NCBI RefSeq assembly: GCF_014645135.1 | Contig: NZ_BMLH01000004.1 | Span: 124,001-188,000, forward strand | Origin: Rheinheimera tangshanensis | GTDB lineage: Bacteria; Pseudomonadota; Gammaproteobacteria; Enterobacterales; Alteromonadaceae | Direction: 5' to 3' | Length of the DNA stretch: 64,000 nt | Part shown: positions 26,805 through 37,003 of the stretch, one piece after another | Numbering within the stretch: the first letter of the stretch is position 1 | How the letters are laid out: every line of letters begins with the position of its first letter | The notes under the pieces: generated by a model | The model's input: only the letters and a program-made list of their open reading frames with translations | Told to the model about the DNA's origin: nothing | Databases searched by the model: none | Made by a program: the position numbers and the translations under genes

Positions 26805-28484
26805 ATGAAATCTTTATTTGGCGTAACAGCCTGGTTCAGATCAGGGACTCCCTGGATTTGGTTAAACGCCGGTGCCATCGCCCTGTGTCTGGTGATGGTG
26901 GTGGGTGTGTTAGGTTTGATTGTAGTGCGTGGTGGCAGTCATTTCTGGCCTGCAGATTTGCAGCAAACGGAATGGGCACCAGAATCAGGCCAGAAAAAAA
27001 CCATTATGGGTGAGTTGGTGCGTGCTGAGACAGTGTCCGCTGTGATGCTGCGTGAATCGGGCGCGACAGTGCCGGCAGAACTGGAGTCTGTCACCCGTTA
27101 TCTGGTGAAAGTAGGTAACCGTGATGTCTACGGCCGCGACTTTTCCTGGTATATGGATTATGAGATCAGTGGTTGGACCGTGCCAGAAGGTGCTATTGCA
27201 CTGGAGCGCCGTGAACGCGGTAACTTTTATGGTTTTCCGTTAAAGCTGACCGAAGGGGATAAGCTGATTGCAGAAGGTGTGGCTATGTGGCCGGAGCTGA
27301 TGCAACGGGTTGAGCGTGCGAACGCTATCTTTCAACAAATGAAAGATATCGAAAAAAATGACATCAGCCGTATCAACAATCAGATTGAGAAGTTGCGTTT
27401 AACCGAGCGTCGTCTGGTGTTGGAGCAAGTCTCAGAAGCTGAACTGGCTGAGTTTAAAGCTCAGGCTGCTGCTGAAAACAAAGTATTGAGCGATGAATAC
27501 GAAGTGATCCAGCAAAAACTGGATCAACTACGCGCAGAGTCCAACCGTGACACCTTGATAGCGCGCACAGCTGAAGGGCGTGAAGTGACTATTTCGCTGG
27601 CAAATATTGTGAACGCCTATGCACCTAACGATATGTCGGTCTGGCAAAAAACCAGACATTATTTCAGTGGTATAGCAGGTTTTCTGACAGAAGAGCCGCG
27701 TGAAGCTAATACTGAAGGTGGTATTTTCCCGGCCATTTTTGGTACTGTCACCATGGTGATTTTAATGGCTATTATCGTTACGCCTTTTGGTGTACTGGCC
27801 GCTATTTACCTTCGCGAATATGCCAAACAAGGGCCACTTCTGAAGATCATCCGGATTTCGGTCTATAACCTGGCTGGTGTACCTTCTATTGTTTATGGTG
27901 TCTTTGGTTTAGGTTTCTTTGTTTACATCATGGGCGGCAGCATAGACCAGCTGTTTTACCCTGAAGCTTTGCCAAGCCCGACTTTTGGTACTCCGGGTTT
28001 ATTCTGGGCTTCATTAACGCTGGCCTTGTTAACTCTGCCCGTAGTGATTGTCTCCACCGAAGAAGGCTTGTCCCGTATTCCAAGTACTATTCGTATGGGT
28101 AGTCTGGCGCTGGGCGCGACTAAATCTGAAACTTTATGGAAAGTGGTAGTGCCGCTGGCGACTCCGGCTATGATGACAGGTTTAATCTTAGCTGTGGCCC
28201 GTGCTGCAGGTGAGGTAGCGCCGTTGATGCTGGTTGGGGTAGTGAAGTTAGCTCCGACTTTACCTATAGATGGCAACTTTCCGTTTATTCATTTAGACCA
28301 AAAGATCATGCACTTAGGTTTCCATGTGTTTGATGTGGGTTTCCAGAGTCCAAACGTCGAAGCCTCGCGCCCTTTGCTCTATGCCACTGCGCTGGTCCTG
28401 GTGTTATTGATTGTGGTGCTGAATATGGCGGCTATTTATATGCGTAACAGATTACGTGAAAAATACCGCAGCGATACAGATTAG
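26805..28484 (+). CDS. pstA: Phosphate ABC transporter permease PstA, large form
   Basis: 559 residues. The TTG at 26802 is adjacent in frame, but AAGGGG is better placed for the ATG at 26805. The N-terminal membrane segment is about residues 22-44. A periplasmic insert to about residue 300 includes a predicted coiled coil (about 165-245, heptads with ERANAIFQQMKDIEKND and NQIEKLRLTERRLVLEQ). The BPD permease domain spans about 306-555, with EAA loop 'IRMGSLALGATKSETLWKVVVP'. E. coli PstA has about 296 residues and no insert. It starts 15 bases after pstC. Confidence 0.92.
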   Translation: MKSLFGVTAWFRSGTPWIWLNAGAIALCLVMVVGVLGLIVVRGGSHFWPADLQQTEWAPESGQKKTIMGELVRAETVSAVMLRESGATVPAELESVTRYLVKVGNRDVYGRDFSWYMDYEISGWTVPEGAIALERRERGNFYGFPLKLTEGDKLIAEGVAMWPELMQRVERANAIFQQMKDIEKNDISRINNQIEKLRLTERRLVLEQVSEAELAEFKAQAAAENKVLSDEYEVIQQKLDQLRAESNRDTLIARTAEGREVTISLANIVNAYAPNDMSVWQKTRHYFSGIAGFLTEEPREANTEGGIFPAIFGTVTMVILMAIIVTPFGVLAAIYLREYAKQGPLLKIIRISVYNLAGVPSIVYGVFGLGFFVYIMGGSIDQLFYPEALPSPTFGTPGLFWASLTLALLTLPVVIVSTEEGLSRIPSTIRMGSLALGATKSETLWKVVVPLATPAMMTGLILAVARAAGEVAPLMLVGVVKLAPTLPIDGNFPFIHLDQKIMHLGFHVFDVGFQSPNVEASRPLLYATALVLVLLIVVLNMAAIYMRNRLREKYRSDTD

Positions 28485-28548
28485 AACGCGACGGGCCTGG
28501 ATGGCAGGCCTTGTATGCTAAGCCAATTTCACAGACCAAATTCATAGA

Positions 28549-29373
28549 ATGGTAACGAAGATGAATCAAGATAAATTAACAGCTCCACCGGTAGAAACCG
28601 AATTGAAATTATCGGATGAAAAAATCAAACTTCAGGTTAATGATCTGAAACTGTATTACGGTGATGCACTGGCGTTAAAAAGCGTCAATATGACAATACC
28701 GGAGAAGCGTGTCACAGCTTTTATCGGTCCTTCAGGCTGCGGTAAGTCGACTTTATTACGTTGTTTTAACCGGATGAATGACTTAGTGGATATTTGTCGT
28801 ATTGAAGGTGAGATTTTAATGGATAGCCAGAATATCTACGACCCGAAAGTGGACGTAGCTGAGCTGCGCCGTCAGGTTGGTATGGTGTTCCAGAAGCCGA
28901 ATCCTTTTCCAAAAAGTATTTATGAGAACGTAGCCTATGGCCTGCGTCTGCAAGGCGTCAAAGACAAACGTATTCTGGATGAAGTGGTAGAAACTTCACT
29001 CAAAGGGGCCGCCTTGTGGAATGAAGTGAAAGATCGTCTGCATGACAACGCTTTTGGTCTGTCCGGTGGTCAGCAGCAACGTCTGGTGATCGCCCGCGCT
29101 ATTGCGATTGAACCAGAAGTCTTGTTGCTGGATGAACCCGCTTCAGCTTTGGACCCTATTTCTACACTGAAAATTGAAGAGCTGATTTATGAGCTGAAAG
29201 ATAAATACACTATTGTGATTGTTACCCACAATATGCAACAGGCTGCCCGGGTATCCGACTATACTGCCTTTATGTATATGGGTGATTTAATTGAGTTTGA
29301 TGCCACCAATAAGATGTTTACCAATCCATCGCAGCAACAAACTGAAGATTACATCACAGGTCGTTTTGGTTAA
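28549..29373 (+). CDS. pstB: Phosphate ABC transporter ATPase PstB
   Basis: 274 residues (270 if the ATG at 28561, which has GGTAA upstream, is used). Walker A '[19 protein letters not shown]', Q-loop '[12 protein letters not shown]', signature '[16 protein letters not shown]', Walker B '[14 protein letters not shown]' and switch '[14 protein letters not shown]' are all intact. The FNRMND motif is specific to PstB. It powers PstCA and relays the phosphate signal with PhoU. A weak GGCCTG/CAGGCC hairpin lies in the 64-base gap after pstA. Confidence 0.96.
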   Translation: MVTKMNQDKLTAPPVETELKLSDEKIKLQVNDLKLYYGDALALKSVNMTIPEKRVTAFIGPSGCGKSTLLRCFNRMNDLVDICRIEGEILMDSQNIYDPKVDVAELRRQVGMVFQKPNPFPKSIYENVAYGLRLQGVKDKRILDEVVETSLKGAALWNEVKDRLHDNAFGLSGGQQQRLVIARAIAIEPEVLLLDEPASALDPISTLKIEELIYELKDKYTIVIVTHNMQQAARVSDYTAFMYMGDLIEFDATNKMFTNPSQQQTEDYITGRFG

Positions 29374-29384
29374 TTAATTAAAGT

Positions 29385-29449
29385 CATATCCAAAGTAATT
29401 GCAGTAGCCGCAAGGTTAAACTGAACGAGAAATGCAAGAGCTTGGGTAT
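29385..29449 (+). repeat. 64-bp remnant of the 128-bp palindromic repeat, between pstB and phoU
   Basis: The first 31 bases (from 29385) match copy A of the repeat at 24 of 31 positions, including CAAAGTAATTG. The far end (GCTTGGGTAT) resembles the repeat's closing arm, and the two ends are imperfect inverted repeats. The middle half is missing. It ends 1 base before the phoU ribosome-binding site. Confidence 0.55.
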
Positions 29450-29463
29450 TGGAGGGGAAAGCG

Positions 29464-30174
29464 ATGGATAAAATGAATTTAACGAAGCACATTTCCAGCC
29501 AGTTCAACGAAGAAATTGAGCAGGTTCGTAACCATGTGATGGCAATGGGCGGTTTAATTGAGCAGCAACTGGCTGACGCTTTAAATGCAATTGCCAGTAG
29601 TGATGCTGAATTAGCCCGTCAGGTGATTGCCAATGATTTAAAGGTCAACGACTGGGAAATTAAAATTGACCACGAGTGCACCCGAATTATTGCCAAGCGC
29701 CAACCAGCGGCCAGTGATTTGCGTCTGATTATGGCGATCGTCAAAACTATTTCTGATTTAGAACGTATCGGCGACGAAGCTGAGCGTATTGCTAAAGTGG
29801 CGTTGGAGTCCTTTAACAGCGCTCAGCAAGACTTATTGGTCAATTTGGACAATATGGGCCGCCATGTCGCCCAAATGTTGCATGATGTGTTGGATGCTTT
29901 TGCGCGTATGGACGTAGAAGCAGCTTTAGCTGTGCACCGTGAAGATAAAAAAGTGGACCGCGAATACGAAGCCATCACCCGTCAGCTGATGACTTATATG
30001 ATGGAGGATCCACGTTCTATCCCTAAGATCATGAATGTATTGTGGTCTGCCCGCTCGATGGAGCGTATTGGCGATCGCTGTAAGAACGTTGCGGAATACA
30101 TTGTCTTTTTGGTCAAAGGCAAAGACGTGCGTCATGCTGATGATGAAAGACTAGAGCAAGACGCCCGTAGTTAA
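29464..30174 (+). CDS. phoU: Phosphate signalling protein PhoU
   Basis: 236 residues from the ATG at 29464, preceded by GGAGGGG at 6 bases; a TTG at 29449 is in frame but would place that Shine-Dalgarno inside the gene. Two PhoU three-helix repeats are present (about 20-110 and 120-215), with metal-site motifs '[14 protein letters not shown]' and '[15 protein letters not shown]'. PhoU couples the Pst transporter to PhoR and silences the Pho response when phosphate is ample. It is the last gene of the pstCAB-phoU unit; a terminator follows. Confidence 0.95.
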   Translation: MDKMNLTKHISSQFNEEIEQVRNHVMAMGGLIEQQLADALNAIASSDAELARQVIANDLKVNDWEIKIDHECTRIIAKRQPAASDLRLIMAIVKTISDLERIGDEAERIAKVALESFNSAQQDLLVNLDNMGRHVAQMLHDVLDAFARMDVEAALAVHREDKKVDREYEAITRQLMTYMMEDPRSIPKIMNVLWSARSMERIGDRCKNVAEYIVFLVKGKDVRHADDERLEQDARS

Positions 30175-30200
30175 AAATTTCCCCATAAATCTGTCATAAA

Positions 30201-30235
30201 AGCCTGATAAAAACTATGTTTTATCAGGCTTTTCT
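30201..30235 (+). terminator. Rho-independent terminator after phoU
   Basis: AGCCTGATAAAA (30201-30212) and TTTTATCAGGCT (30219-30230) form a perfect 12-bp stem with a 6-base loop, followed by TTTTC. Confidence 0.88.
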
Positions 30236-30325
30236 TATTACTGCTGTTTAAGACGTTTTTATTACATCTTGATTGCAGTACAATGCGCGCCGGTTTTCAT
30301 TAACTCAACAGCAAGAGGCACACTT

Positions 30326-31000
30326 ATGCCAAATCATTTTTTGGCGGTTTTTGCGAAATCACCAATCAAGCCTTTAGAAGAACACATCAAAAAGGTATTT
30401 GATGCCAGCCTGTTATTACTACCATTTTTCGATGCAGTATTTTTAAGAGACTGGGAAAAAGCGGCTGAAGTTCGCAAAGCACTTGTAGCGTTAGAAAAGG
30501 ATGCTGACAAATTAAAACGTGATATCCGTGTGCATTTGCCACGTGGATTATTTTTACCTGTCGACAGAACGGATCTGCTGGAACTGGTATCGCAACAAGA
30601 TAAAATTGCGAACAAAGCCAAAGATATTACTGGTCGTGTTTTAGGTCGCGAATTAGAAATTCCTATGCCTATTCAGGTGGAGTTTAAAGCCTATTTACAG
30701 CGTTGCATCGACGCCGTTGAATTAGCCTGTGAAGCCATTAACGAACTGGACGAACTGCTGGAAACGGGTTTCCGTGGCCGTGAAGTAGAGTTGGTGATCA
30801 AAATGGTTGAACGTATTGACGAAATTGAACATGACACCGATCAGTTGCAAATCAGTCTGCGCAAATTTGTCCGTAAAGCAGAAGCCGAAATGAATCCGGT
30901 TGATGTGATGTTTCTGTACCGTACTTTGGAGTGGGTTGGCGACTTAGCTGATTCAGCCTTAAAAGTAGGTTCACGACTCGAAATCATGTTAGCCCGTTAA
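30326..31000 (+). CDS. DUF47/PhoU-like protein, partner of the PiT transporter
   Basis: 224 residues from the ATG at 30326 (MPNHFLAVF), preceded by GAGG at 7 bases; the frame opens 19 residues earlier but without a binding site. An all-helical TIGR00153-type protein with PhoU-like metal motifs 'MVERIDEIEHDTDQLQ' and 'TLEWVGDLADSALKVG'. In many bacteria it is encoded immediately before a pit gene, as here (19 bases), and is thought to regulate low-affinity phosphate uptake. No convincing Pho box is present, only one CTGTCAT half-site upstream of the phoU terminator. Confidence 0.85.
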   Translation: MPNHFLAVFAKSPIKPLEEHIKKVFDASLLLLPFFDAVFLRDWEKAAEVRKALVALEKDADKLKRDIRVHLPRGLFLPVDRTDLLELVSQQDKIANKAKDITGRVLGRELEIPMPIQVEFKAYLQRCIDAVELACEAINELDELLETGFRGREVELVIKMVERIDEIEHDTDQLQISLRKFVRKAEAEMNPVDVMFLYRTLEWVGDLADSALKVGSRLEIMLAR

Positions 31001-31019
31001 TTCTTAAGGTAATTCAACG

Positions 31020-32288
31020 ATGGAAATTATTTCTCAATACGGCTTATTGCTGATTATTATTGCCGCTGTATTTGGCTTTTTTATGGCCTATGGTGTCGGG
31101 GCGAATGACGTTGCCAACGCTATGGGAACCTCAGTAGGCTCTAAAGCTTTGACTCTGAAACAGGCTCTGATTGTTGCTGCAATTTTTGAAGCGGCCGGTG
31201 CCTGGTTAGCAGGTGGTGAAGTGACATCCACTATCCGCAGCGGCATAGTCGATGCGGAAGCTTTTAAAGCTGTGCCAGAACTTTTAGTGTATGGCATGAT
31301 TGCTTCTTTATTGGCGGCTGGTACCTGGTTATTGGTCGCTACTCATTTTGGCTGGCCTGTGTCTACGACACATTCTATTGTTGGCGCTATCATCGGCTTT
31401 GCCTCTGTTGGCGTAGGCATGGAATACGTGCACTGGGATGAGGTGACAAGCATAGTTGGTAGTTGGGTCGTGACACCTGTACTTTCTGGTATTCTGGCTT
31501 ATCTGATTTTTATGAGTGCTCAGCGCTTGATTTTTGATACAGATAAACCTTTGGAAGCGGCAAAAAAGTACGTACCTTTTTATATGTTTTTCGCCGCTTT
31601 TATCATGGCTTTTGTCACCGTCAGTAAAGGTTTAAAACACGTAGGTTTGAACCTGTCTACTTCTGAAGGTTTGCTGGTTTGTTTTGGTATTGCCTTGTCC
31701 GTAGCGTTGATTGGTAAATTTGCGATCAGCCGTCTGAAAATCGATCCTGAAGCTGATAAGGAAATGCATTTTAATAACGTAGAGCGTATCTTCGGTATTC
31801 TGATGATTTTCACTGCCTGTTGTATGGCTTTCGCTCATGGTTCAAACGATGTTGCTAATGCAATAGGACCTTTGGCTGCCGTAGTAGGTATTATCCAGTC
31901 CGGCGGTCAGATCCTGGATAAAGTAGCATTAGACTGGTGGATCCTTCCTTTAGGTGCTGTAGGTATCGTAATAGGTCTGGCAACTTTGGGTGCTAAAGTG
32001 ATCCGCACTATAGGCGAAAACATCACCCACCTGACGCCAAGCCGTGGTTTTGCTGCTGAAATTGCAGCGGCCAGTACAGTAGTCATTGCCTCAGGTATAG
32101 GTTTGCCTATCTCTACCACTCAAACTCTGGTGGGTGCTGTATTAGGTGTAGGTATGGCTCGCGGTATAGCAGCGCTGAATTTGGGCGTGATCCGTAACAT
32201 CTTTGTATCTTGGGTTGTTACTTTGCCTGTAGGCGCGGGTTTAGCTATCGTATTTTTCTACATCATCAAGGCGATATTTGGCGCTTAA
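31020..32288 (+). CDS. pit: Low-affinity inorganic phosphate transporter, PiT family
   Basis: 422 residues with about 11-12 membrane segments. The duplicated PiT signature is clear: 'GANDVANAMGTSVGSKALT' near the N-terminus and 'GSNDVANAIGPLAAVVG' in the second half. 'WPVSTTHSIVGAIIGFA' and 'LPISTTQTLVGAVLGVG' are the paired second motifs. It carries metal-phosphate or phosphate with H+ or Na+ at high phosphate. A perfect terminator follows. Having pst and pit side by side puts both uptake modes in one locus. Confidence 0.93.
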   Translation: MEIISQYGLLLIIIAAVFGFFMAYGVGANDVANAMGTSVGSKALTLKQALIVAAIFEAAGAWLAGGEVTSTIRSGIVDAEAFKAVPELLVYGMIASLLAAGTWLLVATHFGWPVSTTHSIVGAIIGFASVGVGMEYVHWDEVTSIVGSWVVTPVLSGILAYLIFMSAQRLIFDTDKPLEAAKKYVPFYMFFAAFIMAFVTVSKGLKHVGLNLSTSEGLLVCFGIALSVALIGKFAISRLKIDPEADKEMHFNNVERIFGILMIFTACCMAFAHGSNDVANAIGPLAAVVGIIQSGGQILDKVALDWWILPLGAVGIVIGLATLGAKVIRTIGENITHLTPSRGFAAEIAAASTVVIASGIGLPISTTQTLVGAVLGVGMARGIAALNLGVIRNIFVSWVVTLPVGAGLAIVFFYIIKAIFGA

Positions 32289-32311
32289 TGCCATTGTTTG
32301 CCTTTCTGAGG

Positions 32312-32338
32312 ATCCCGGCTTATCGCCGGGATTTTTTT
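32312..32338 (+). terminator. Rho-independent terminator after pit
   Basis: ATCCCGGC (32312-32319) pairs with GCCGGGAT (32325-32332) around TTATC, followed by six T. Confidence 0.88.
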
Positions 32339-32478
32339 ATCTCCATAGAGGGGCATAATGCCGCAACTGTTGGCAATGCTTTGTCTGGCTTCGTCGCATA
32401 GCTCAGAGCTGTGGCTTTGCTTTTTCGGTATTATTCGATTAAATTGGTTTTAACTAAGCTTAATCATCGGAATAAAAG

Positions 32479-33390
32479 ATGAAACGTGTTCCCAGTATCA
32501 AACAACTGCAGTACCTTTTGGCATTGCATGAGCATCAGCATTTCGGCCGAGCTGCTGAAGCTTGTTATATAGGCCAGTCCACTTTAAGTGCCGCTATTGC
32601 TAACCTGGAAGAGACAATGAATGCGCAACTGCTGGAGCGTGATCATAAGACTTTTATTTTTACCCCTTTGGGGGAAGATGTCGTACGCCAGGCTCGTTAT
32701 ATAGTGGAACAATGCGAGGAGCTGACTGAGTTTGCCAAATGTCAGGGCAAGCCAATGGCAGGACCTTTGCGTTTAGGTTGTATTCCAACTATTGCTCCCT
32801 TTGTACTGAGTGAAGTGATGGCTTTAGCGCGTGAGCGTTTTCCTGAACTGCAATTATTACTGCGCGAAGACACGACCGAGAACTCATTACAGTCCTTAAT
32901 TGAAGGCCGGTTGGATCTCGTGCTGTTAGCTTTGCCCTATGACACTGGCACTTTACACACCGAAGTGCTGGCACAAGATCCTTTTAAACTTGTACTGCAC
33001 AAAGACTGGCTGGAGCGTGGTTTTCAGCAGGACATCAGCCAGTGGCCGGATGAAAGTATTTTCCTGCTGGAGCGGGAGCACTGCATGACAGGTCATGCAG
33101 TGAAGGCTTGTGAGCTGGATGATAACCGTAAAGTAAATCCGTTTTTCGCTACCAGTCTGCATACCTTAAGTCAGATGGTAAACAACAAGCTGGGTGTGAC
33201 TTTTATGCCACAGATGGCAATTAACAGCGGTTTACTGCGAGGCACTGAGTTGGTGGCGCAGAAGCCAGGTTCAGGTCAGGCGTATAGGGATATTGGCGTG
33301 GCCTGGCGTCCAACCTCCAGTAAGCTACGCAGTTATCGTCAGATGGCGCAGTTAATTACTGAAGTACTGCAACAAAAATGCAGTGACTAA
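32479..33390 (+). CDS. oxyR: Hydrogen peroxide-inducible regulator OxyR
   Basis: 303 residues, LysR family. The N-terminal winged helix has 'HFGRAAEACYIGQSTLSAAIANLEE'. The regulatory domain holds Cys202 and Cys211 (EHCMTGHAVKAC), nine residues apart exactly like the redox pair Cys199/Cys208 of E. coli OxyR. Peroxide forms a disulfide between them and switches on catalase and peroxidase genes, none of which is adjacent. The start has no strong Shine-Dalgarno, only AAAAGA at close spacing. Its 3' end is 3 bases from a convergent gene. Confidence 0.93.
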   Translation: MKRVPSIKQLQYLLALHEHQHFGRAAEACYIGQSTLSAAIANLEETMNAQLLERDHKTFIFTPLGEDVVRQARYIVEQCEELTEFAKCQGKPMAGPLRLGCIPTIAPFVLSEVMALARERFPELQLLLREDTTENSLQSLIEGRLDLVLLALPYDTGTLHTEVLAQDPFKLVLHKDWLERGFQQDISQWPDESIFLLEREHCMTGHAVKACELDDNRKVNPFFATSLHTLSQMVNNKLGVTFMPQMAINSGLLRGTELVAQKPGSGQAYRDIGVAWRPTSSKLRSYRQMAQLITEVLQQKCSD

Positions 33391-33393
33391 GGC

Positions 33394-34146
33394 TTAATCT
33401 GGTCTAGGTAAGGTCAGTTGGGGATAGCGGCGATAAAAAGTTTTCAACTGACCTGTTTTATATAACTCATTAAAACGTTGATCCCAGATAGTTTTAAACG
33501 CCAGACCGGCTTCATTATCGGCAAAAGCCAGATAAATAGGGTCTCGTAGTAACTCCTTGTATAGAAGAGGCTGCAGTTTGATTGGTGTTTCACCTTGCAG
33601 GTATTGCAACAGCTCACTTTTTTCCGCCAGATAGATATCTACCCGCCGATTTTTTACCAGCTCCAGTCCTTGTTTAATATCCGACACCTCATAACCTTTT
33701 TCCGTTAACCCCAGCACTAAATGTAAATCGTAGGCCAGATCCCAAGCCAGTTTATAATGCTGCAGTTTGGTCAGTTCTGGCGCGGTTGTATGAGATGGGT
33801 TGTAAATGGCTACTATTAAATCAGTGTCAAAAGGCTGTTCTGACAGCACTAATGCATTGTGCTGCCGGGGAGATTTATACGCTGACAGTCCCGGCACCAT
33901 ATGATATTTGCCTTGTTGCACCAGTGCTATGGCGCGGCTGTAATTACTGAAATGCCAGACCAGCTGAGTCTGTTCTTTTTGGTAAATAAAACGGAACAAA
34001 TCAGCGTAAGCACCACTGCTGTCGGCATTGGTAAAGCCTGGCCAGACAGGCGTACTGATATGAAGTTCAGCCGGTGCCTTTGGCTCGGCAAAAACAGTGT
34101 GTGAGACTAAAAAACTAAACAGCAGCAAGTGCAGGTAATTATTCAT
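33394..34146 (-). CDS. Periplasmic family-3-type solute-binding protein, orphan
   Basis: 250 residues with a signal peptide (ending HTVFA before EPKAP). The two-lobe periplasmic binding fold is suggested by 'YADLFRFIYQKEQTQLVWHFSNYSRAIALVQQGKYHMVPG' over about residues 47-86 and 'GLELVKNRRVDIYLAEKSELLQYL' further on. No transporter or sensor gene is adjacent, so it is an orphan. The ligand is unknown. It resembles the protein encoded at 2296 in size and layout but is clearly different in sequence. Confidence 0.65.
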   Translation of the reverse strand: MNNYLHLLLFSFLVSHTVFAEPKAPAELHISTPVWPGFTNADSSGAYADLFRFIYQKEQTQLVWHFSNYSRAIALVQQGKYHMVPGLSAYKSPRQHNALVLSEQPFDTDLIVAIYNPSHTTAPELTKLQHYKLAWDLAYDLHLVLGLTEKGYEVSDIKQGLELVKNRRVDIYLAEKSELLQYLQGETPIKLQPLLYKELLRDPIYLAFADNEAGLAFKTIWDQRFNELYKTGQLKTFYRRYPQLTLPRPD

Positions 34147-34328
34147 ACGAAGGAGTCTCTGGTTTTTCCAAAGCTTAGCTGAAAATTTCGTGCTCAGTGT
34201 CAGCTGGGAAAAACAGCTTGTGTTGAAAAAAACATCTTTGTAGACTGCACGCCGCGCTGTAAAAGCGCTTTGGATGTCGGCATCAAAGCCGATGGAATAA
34301 AGTTTGTCGGTAAAGCGGACTAGATAAC

Positions 34329-35363
34329 ATGCAAGTAAAAGATTTTTCCTTTGAGCTGCCAGAGCAGCTGATCGCTCGTTTTCCTAAGGCTGAACGTTCC
34401 AGCAGTCGTTTATTAAAAATGCAGCGCCAGACAGGTGAGTTATCCCATCTGGTGTTCACTGATTTGGTAGCACAACTCAACAGCGGTGATTTATTGGTAT
34501 TTAACAATACCCGAGTCATACCAGCCCGTTTATTTGGTCAAAAAGAATCAGGCGGTAAAGTTGAAATTCTGCTTGAGCGTGTACTGGATAGTCAGCGCTT
34601 TTTAGCTCATGTGCGCGCCAGTAAAGCACCAAAGCCAGATACTATTATTCTGGTTGATGACAACACAAAGCTAAAAATGCTGCAGCGCCATGACACCTTA
34701 TTTGAGCTGGAGTTGTTGGGTGATGAACCTTTGCTTGGGATGCTGGACAGATTGGGGCATATGCCACTGCCACCTTACATAGACCGACCTGACAGCGACG
34801 AAGATAAACAGCGGTATCAGACTGTCTATAATCAGAAGCCCGGTGCTGTCGCGGCGCCCACTGCTGGTTTGCATTTTGATGAGCCATTATTAGCTGCTTT
34901 AAAAGCTAAAGGTGTAGAGTTTGCTTATGTCACTTTGCATGTCGGGGCTGGTACTTTTCAGCCGGTACGGGTGGATAATGTACTGGATCATCAGATGCAC
35001 GCGGAGTACATCGAAGTGGATCAGGCAGTGGTGGACGCCATTCACGCCTGTAAAGCCCGCGGTAACCGAGTAGTAGCTGTAGGCACTACTTCGGTGCGCT
35101 CGCTTGAATCTGCCGCTCAAATTGCATTACAGCAAGGCAAGGCATTACAGCCTTACAGCGGCGATACTAAAATTTTTATTTACCCTGGTTATCAGTTTCA
35201 GGTCATTGATGGTTTGATCACCAACTTCCATCTGCCGGAGTCCACTCTGATTATGCTGGTCAGTGCTTTTAGTCAAAAAGACTATGTGATGCGGGCCTAT
35301 CAAACCGCCATAGAGCAAGAATATCGTTTTTATTCTTACGGCGATGCGATGCTTATTCTCTAA
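34329..35363 (+). CDS. queA: S-adenosylmethionine:tRNA ribosyltransferase-isomerase QueA
   Basis: 344 residues, the usual length. '[22 protein letters not shown]' opens the protein, and '[13 protein letters not shown]', '[14 protein letters not shown]', '[14 protein letters not shown]' and '[19 protein letters not shown]' are QueA motifs. It transfers and isomerises the ribosyl group of S-adenosylmethionine onto 7-aminomethyl-7-deazaguanine in tRNA to form epoxyqueuosine. tgt, the preceding step, is next downstream. The 182-base upstream gap has no clear motif beyond AT-rich stretches. Confidence 0.96.
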   Translation: MQVKDFSFELPEQLIARFPKAERSSSRLLKMQRQTGELSHLVFTDLVAQLNSGDLLVFNNTRVIPARLFGQKESGGKVEILLERVLDSQRFLAHVRASKAPKPDTIILVDDNTKLKMLQRHDTLFELELLGDEPLLGMLDRLGHMPLPPYIDRPDSDEDKQRYQTVYNQKPGAVAAPTAGLHFDEPLLAALKAKGVEFAYVTLHVGAGTFQPVRVDNVLDHQMHAEYIEVDQAVVDAIHACKARGNRVVAVGTTSVRSLESAAQIALQQGKALQPYSGDTKIFIYPGYQFQVIDGLITNFHLPESTLIMLVSAFSQKDYVMRAYQTAIEQEYRFYSYGDAMLIL

Positions 35364-35470
35364 ATTCGTCACAAGCCAGATCCCGCTTTAAGGGTGGGGT
35401 TTGGCCTTTTGTTCTGCTACAATCGTGCGCGAAAAAAGCCGGACTGTTTTTCTGGCAGAGACTGAGGTAG

Positions 35471-36607
<1,137 letters not shown>

Positions 36608-36652
36608 GAGTTCATTTTTAATTTTTTCATTTAAAACTTTAGGGGACATGTA

Positions 36653-36991
36653 ATGAGTTTATTTATTTCCAATGCGTATGCTAATACTCCCGCTGCTGCA
36701 CCTGCTGGTGGTGGTTGGGATTTACTGATTATGCTGGTGGCTTTTGGTCTGATCTTCTACTTCCTGATTTACCGTCCACAAGCTAAACGTGTCAAAGAGC
36801 ATAAAAATCTGATGGCTGCTTTAGGTAAAGGTGATGAAGTCTTAACACAAGGTGGCTTAGTGGGTCGGATCGCTAAAATCGCAGAAGATAAAGATTTTGT
36901 TGCTATCGCATTAAACGACAGCACTGAAGTCACAGTGCAGAAGTCTGCTATCGCTGCCGTACTGCCGAAAGGCACCATGAAATCACTGTAA
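36653..36991 (+). CDS. yajC: Sec translocase accessory subunit YajC
   Basis: 112 residues with one membrane helix (about 22-42, LLIMLVAFGLIFYFLIYRPQ) followed by a basic segment and a small cytoplasmic domain (GDEVLTQGGLVGRIAKI). YajC joins SecDF in the holotranslocon. AGGGGA precedes the ATG. secD begins 12 bases after it. Confidence 0.94.
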   Translation: MSLFISNAYANTPAAAPAGGGWDLLIMLVAFGLIFYFLIYRPQAKRVKEHKNLMAALGKGDEVLTQGGLVGRIAKIAEDKDFVAIALNDSTEVTVQKSAIAAVLPKGTMKSL

Positions 36992-37003
36992 AAGGATTTT
37001 AAT

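Noticed and set aside
30191-30197. CTGTCAT before the phoU terminator as a Pho box for DUF47-pit
   Set aside because: No second phased repeat; it precedes a strong terminator, so it could not serve the downstream genes.
34147-34328. Possible regulatory RNA or riboswitch before queA
   Set aside because: No stem-loop arrangement I recognise, including none resembling a preQ1 class element.
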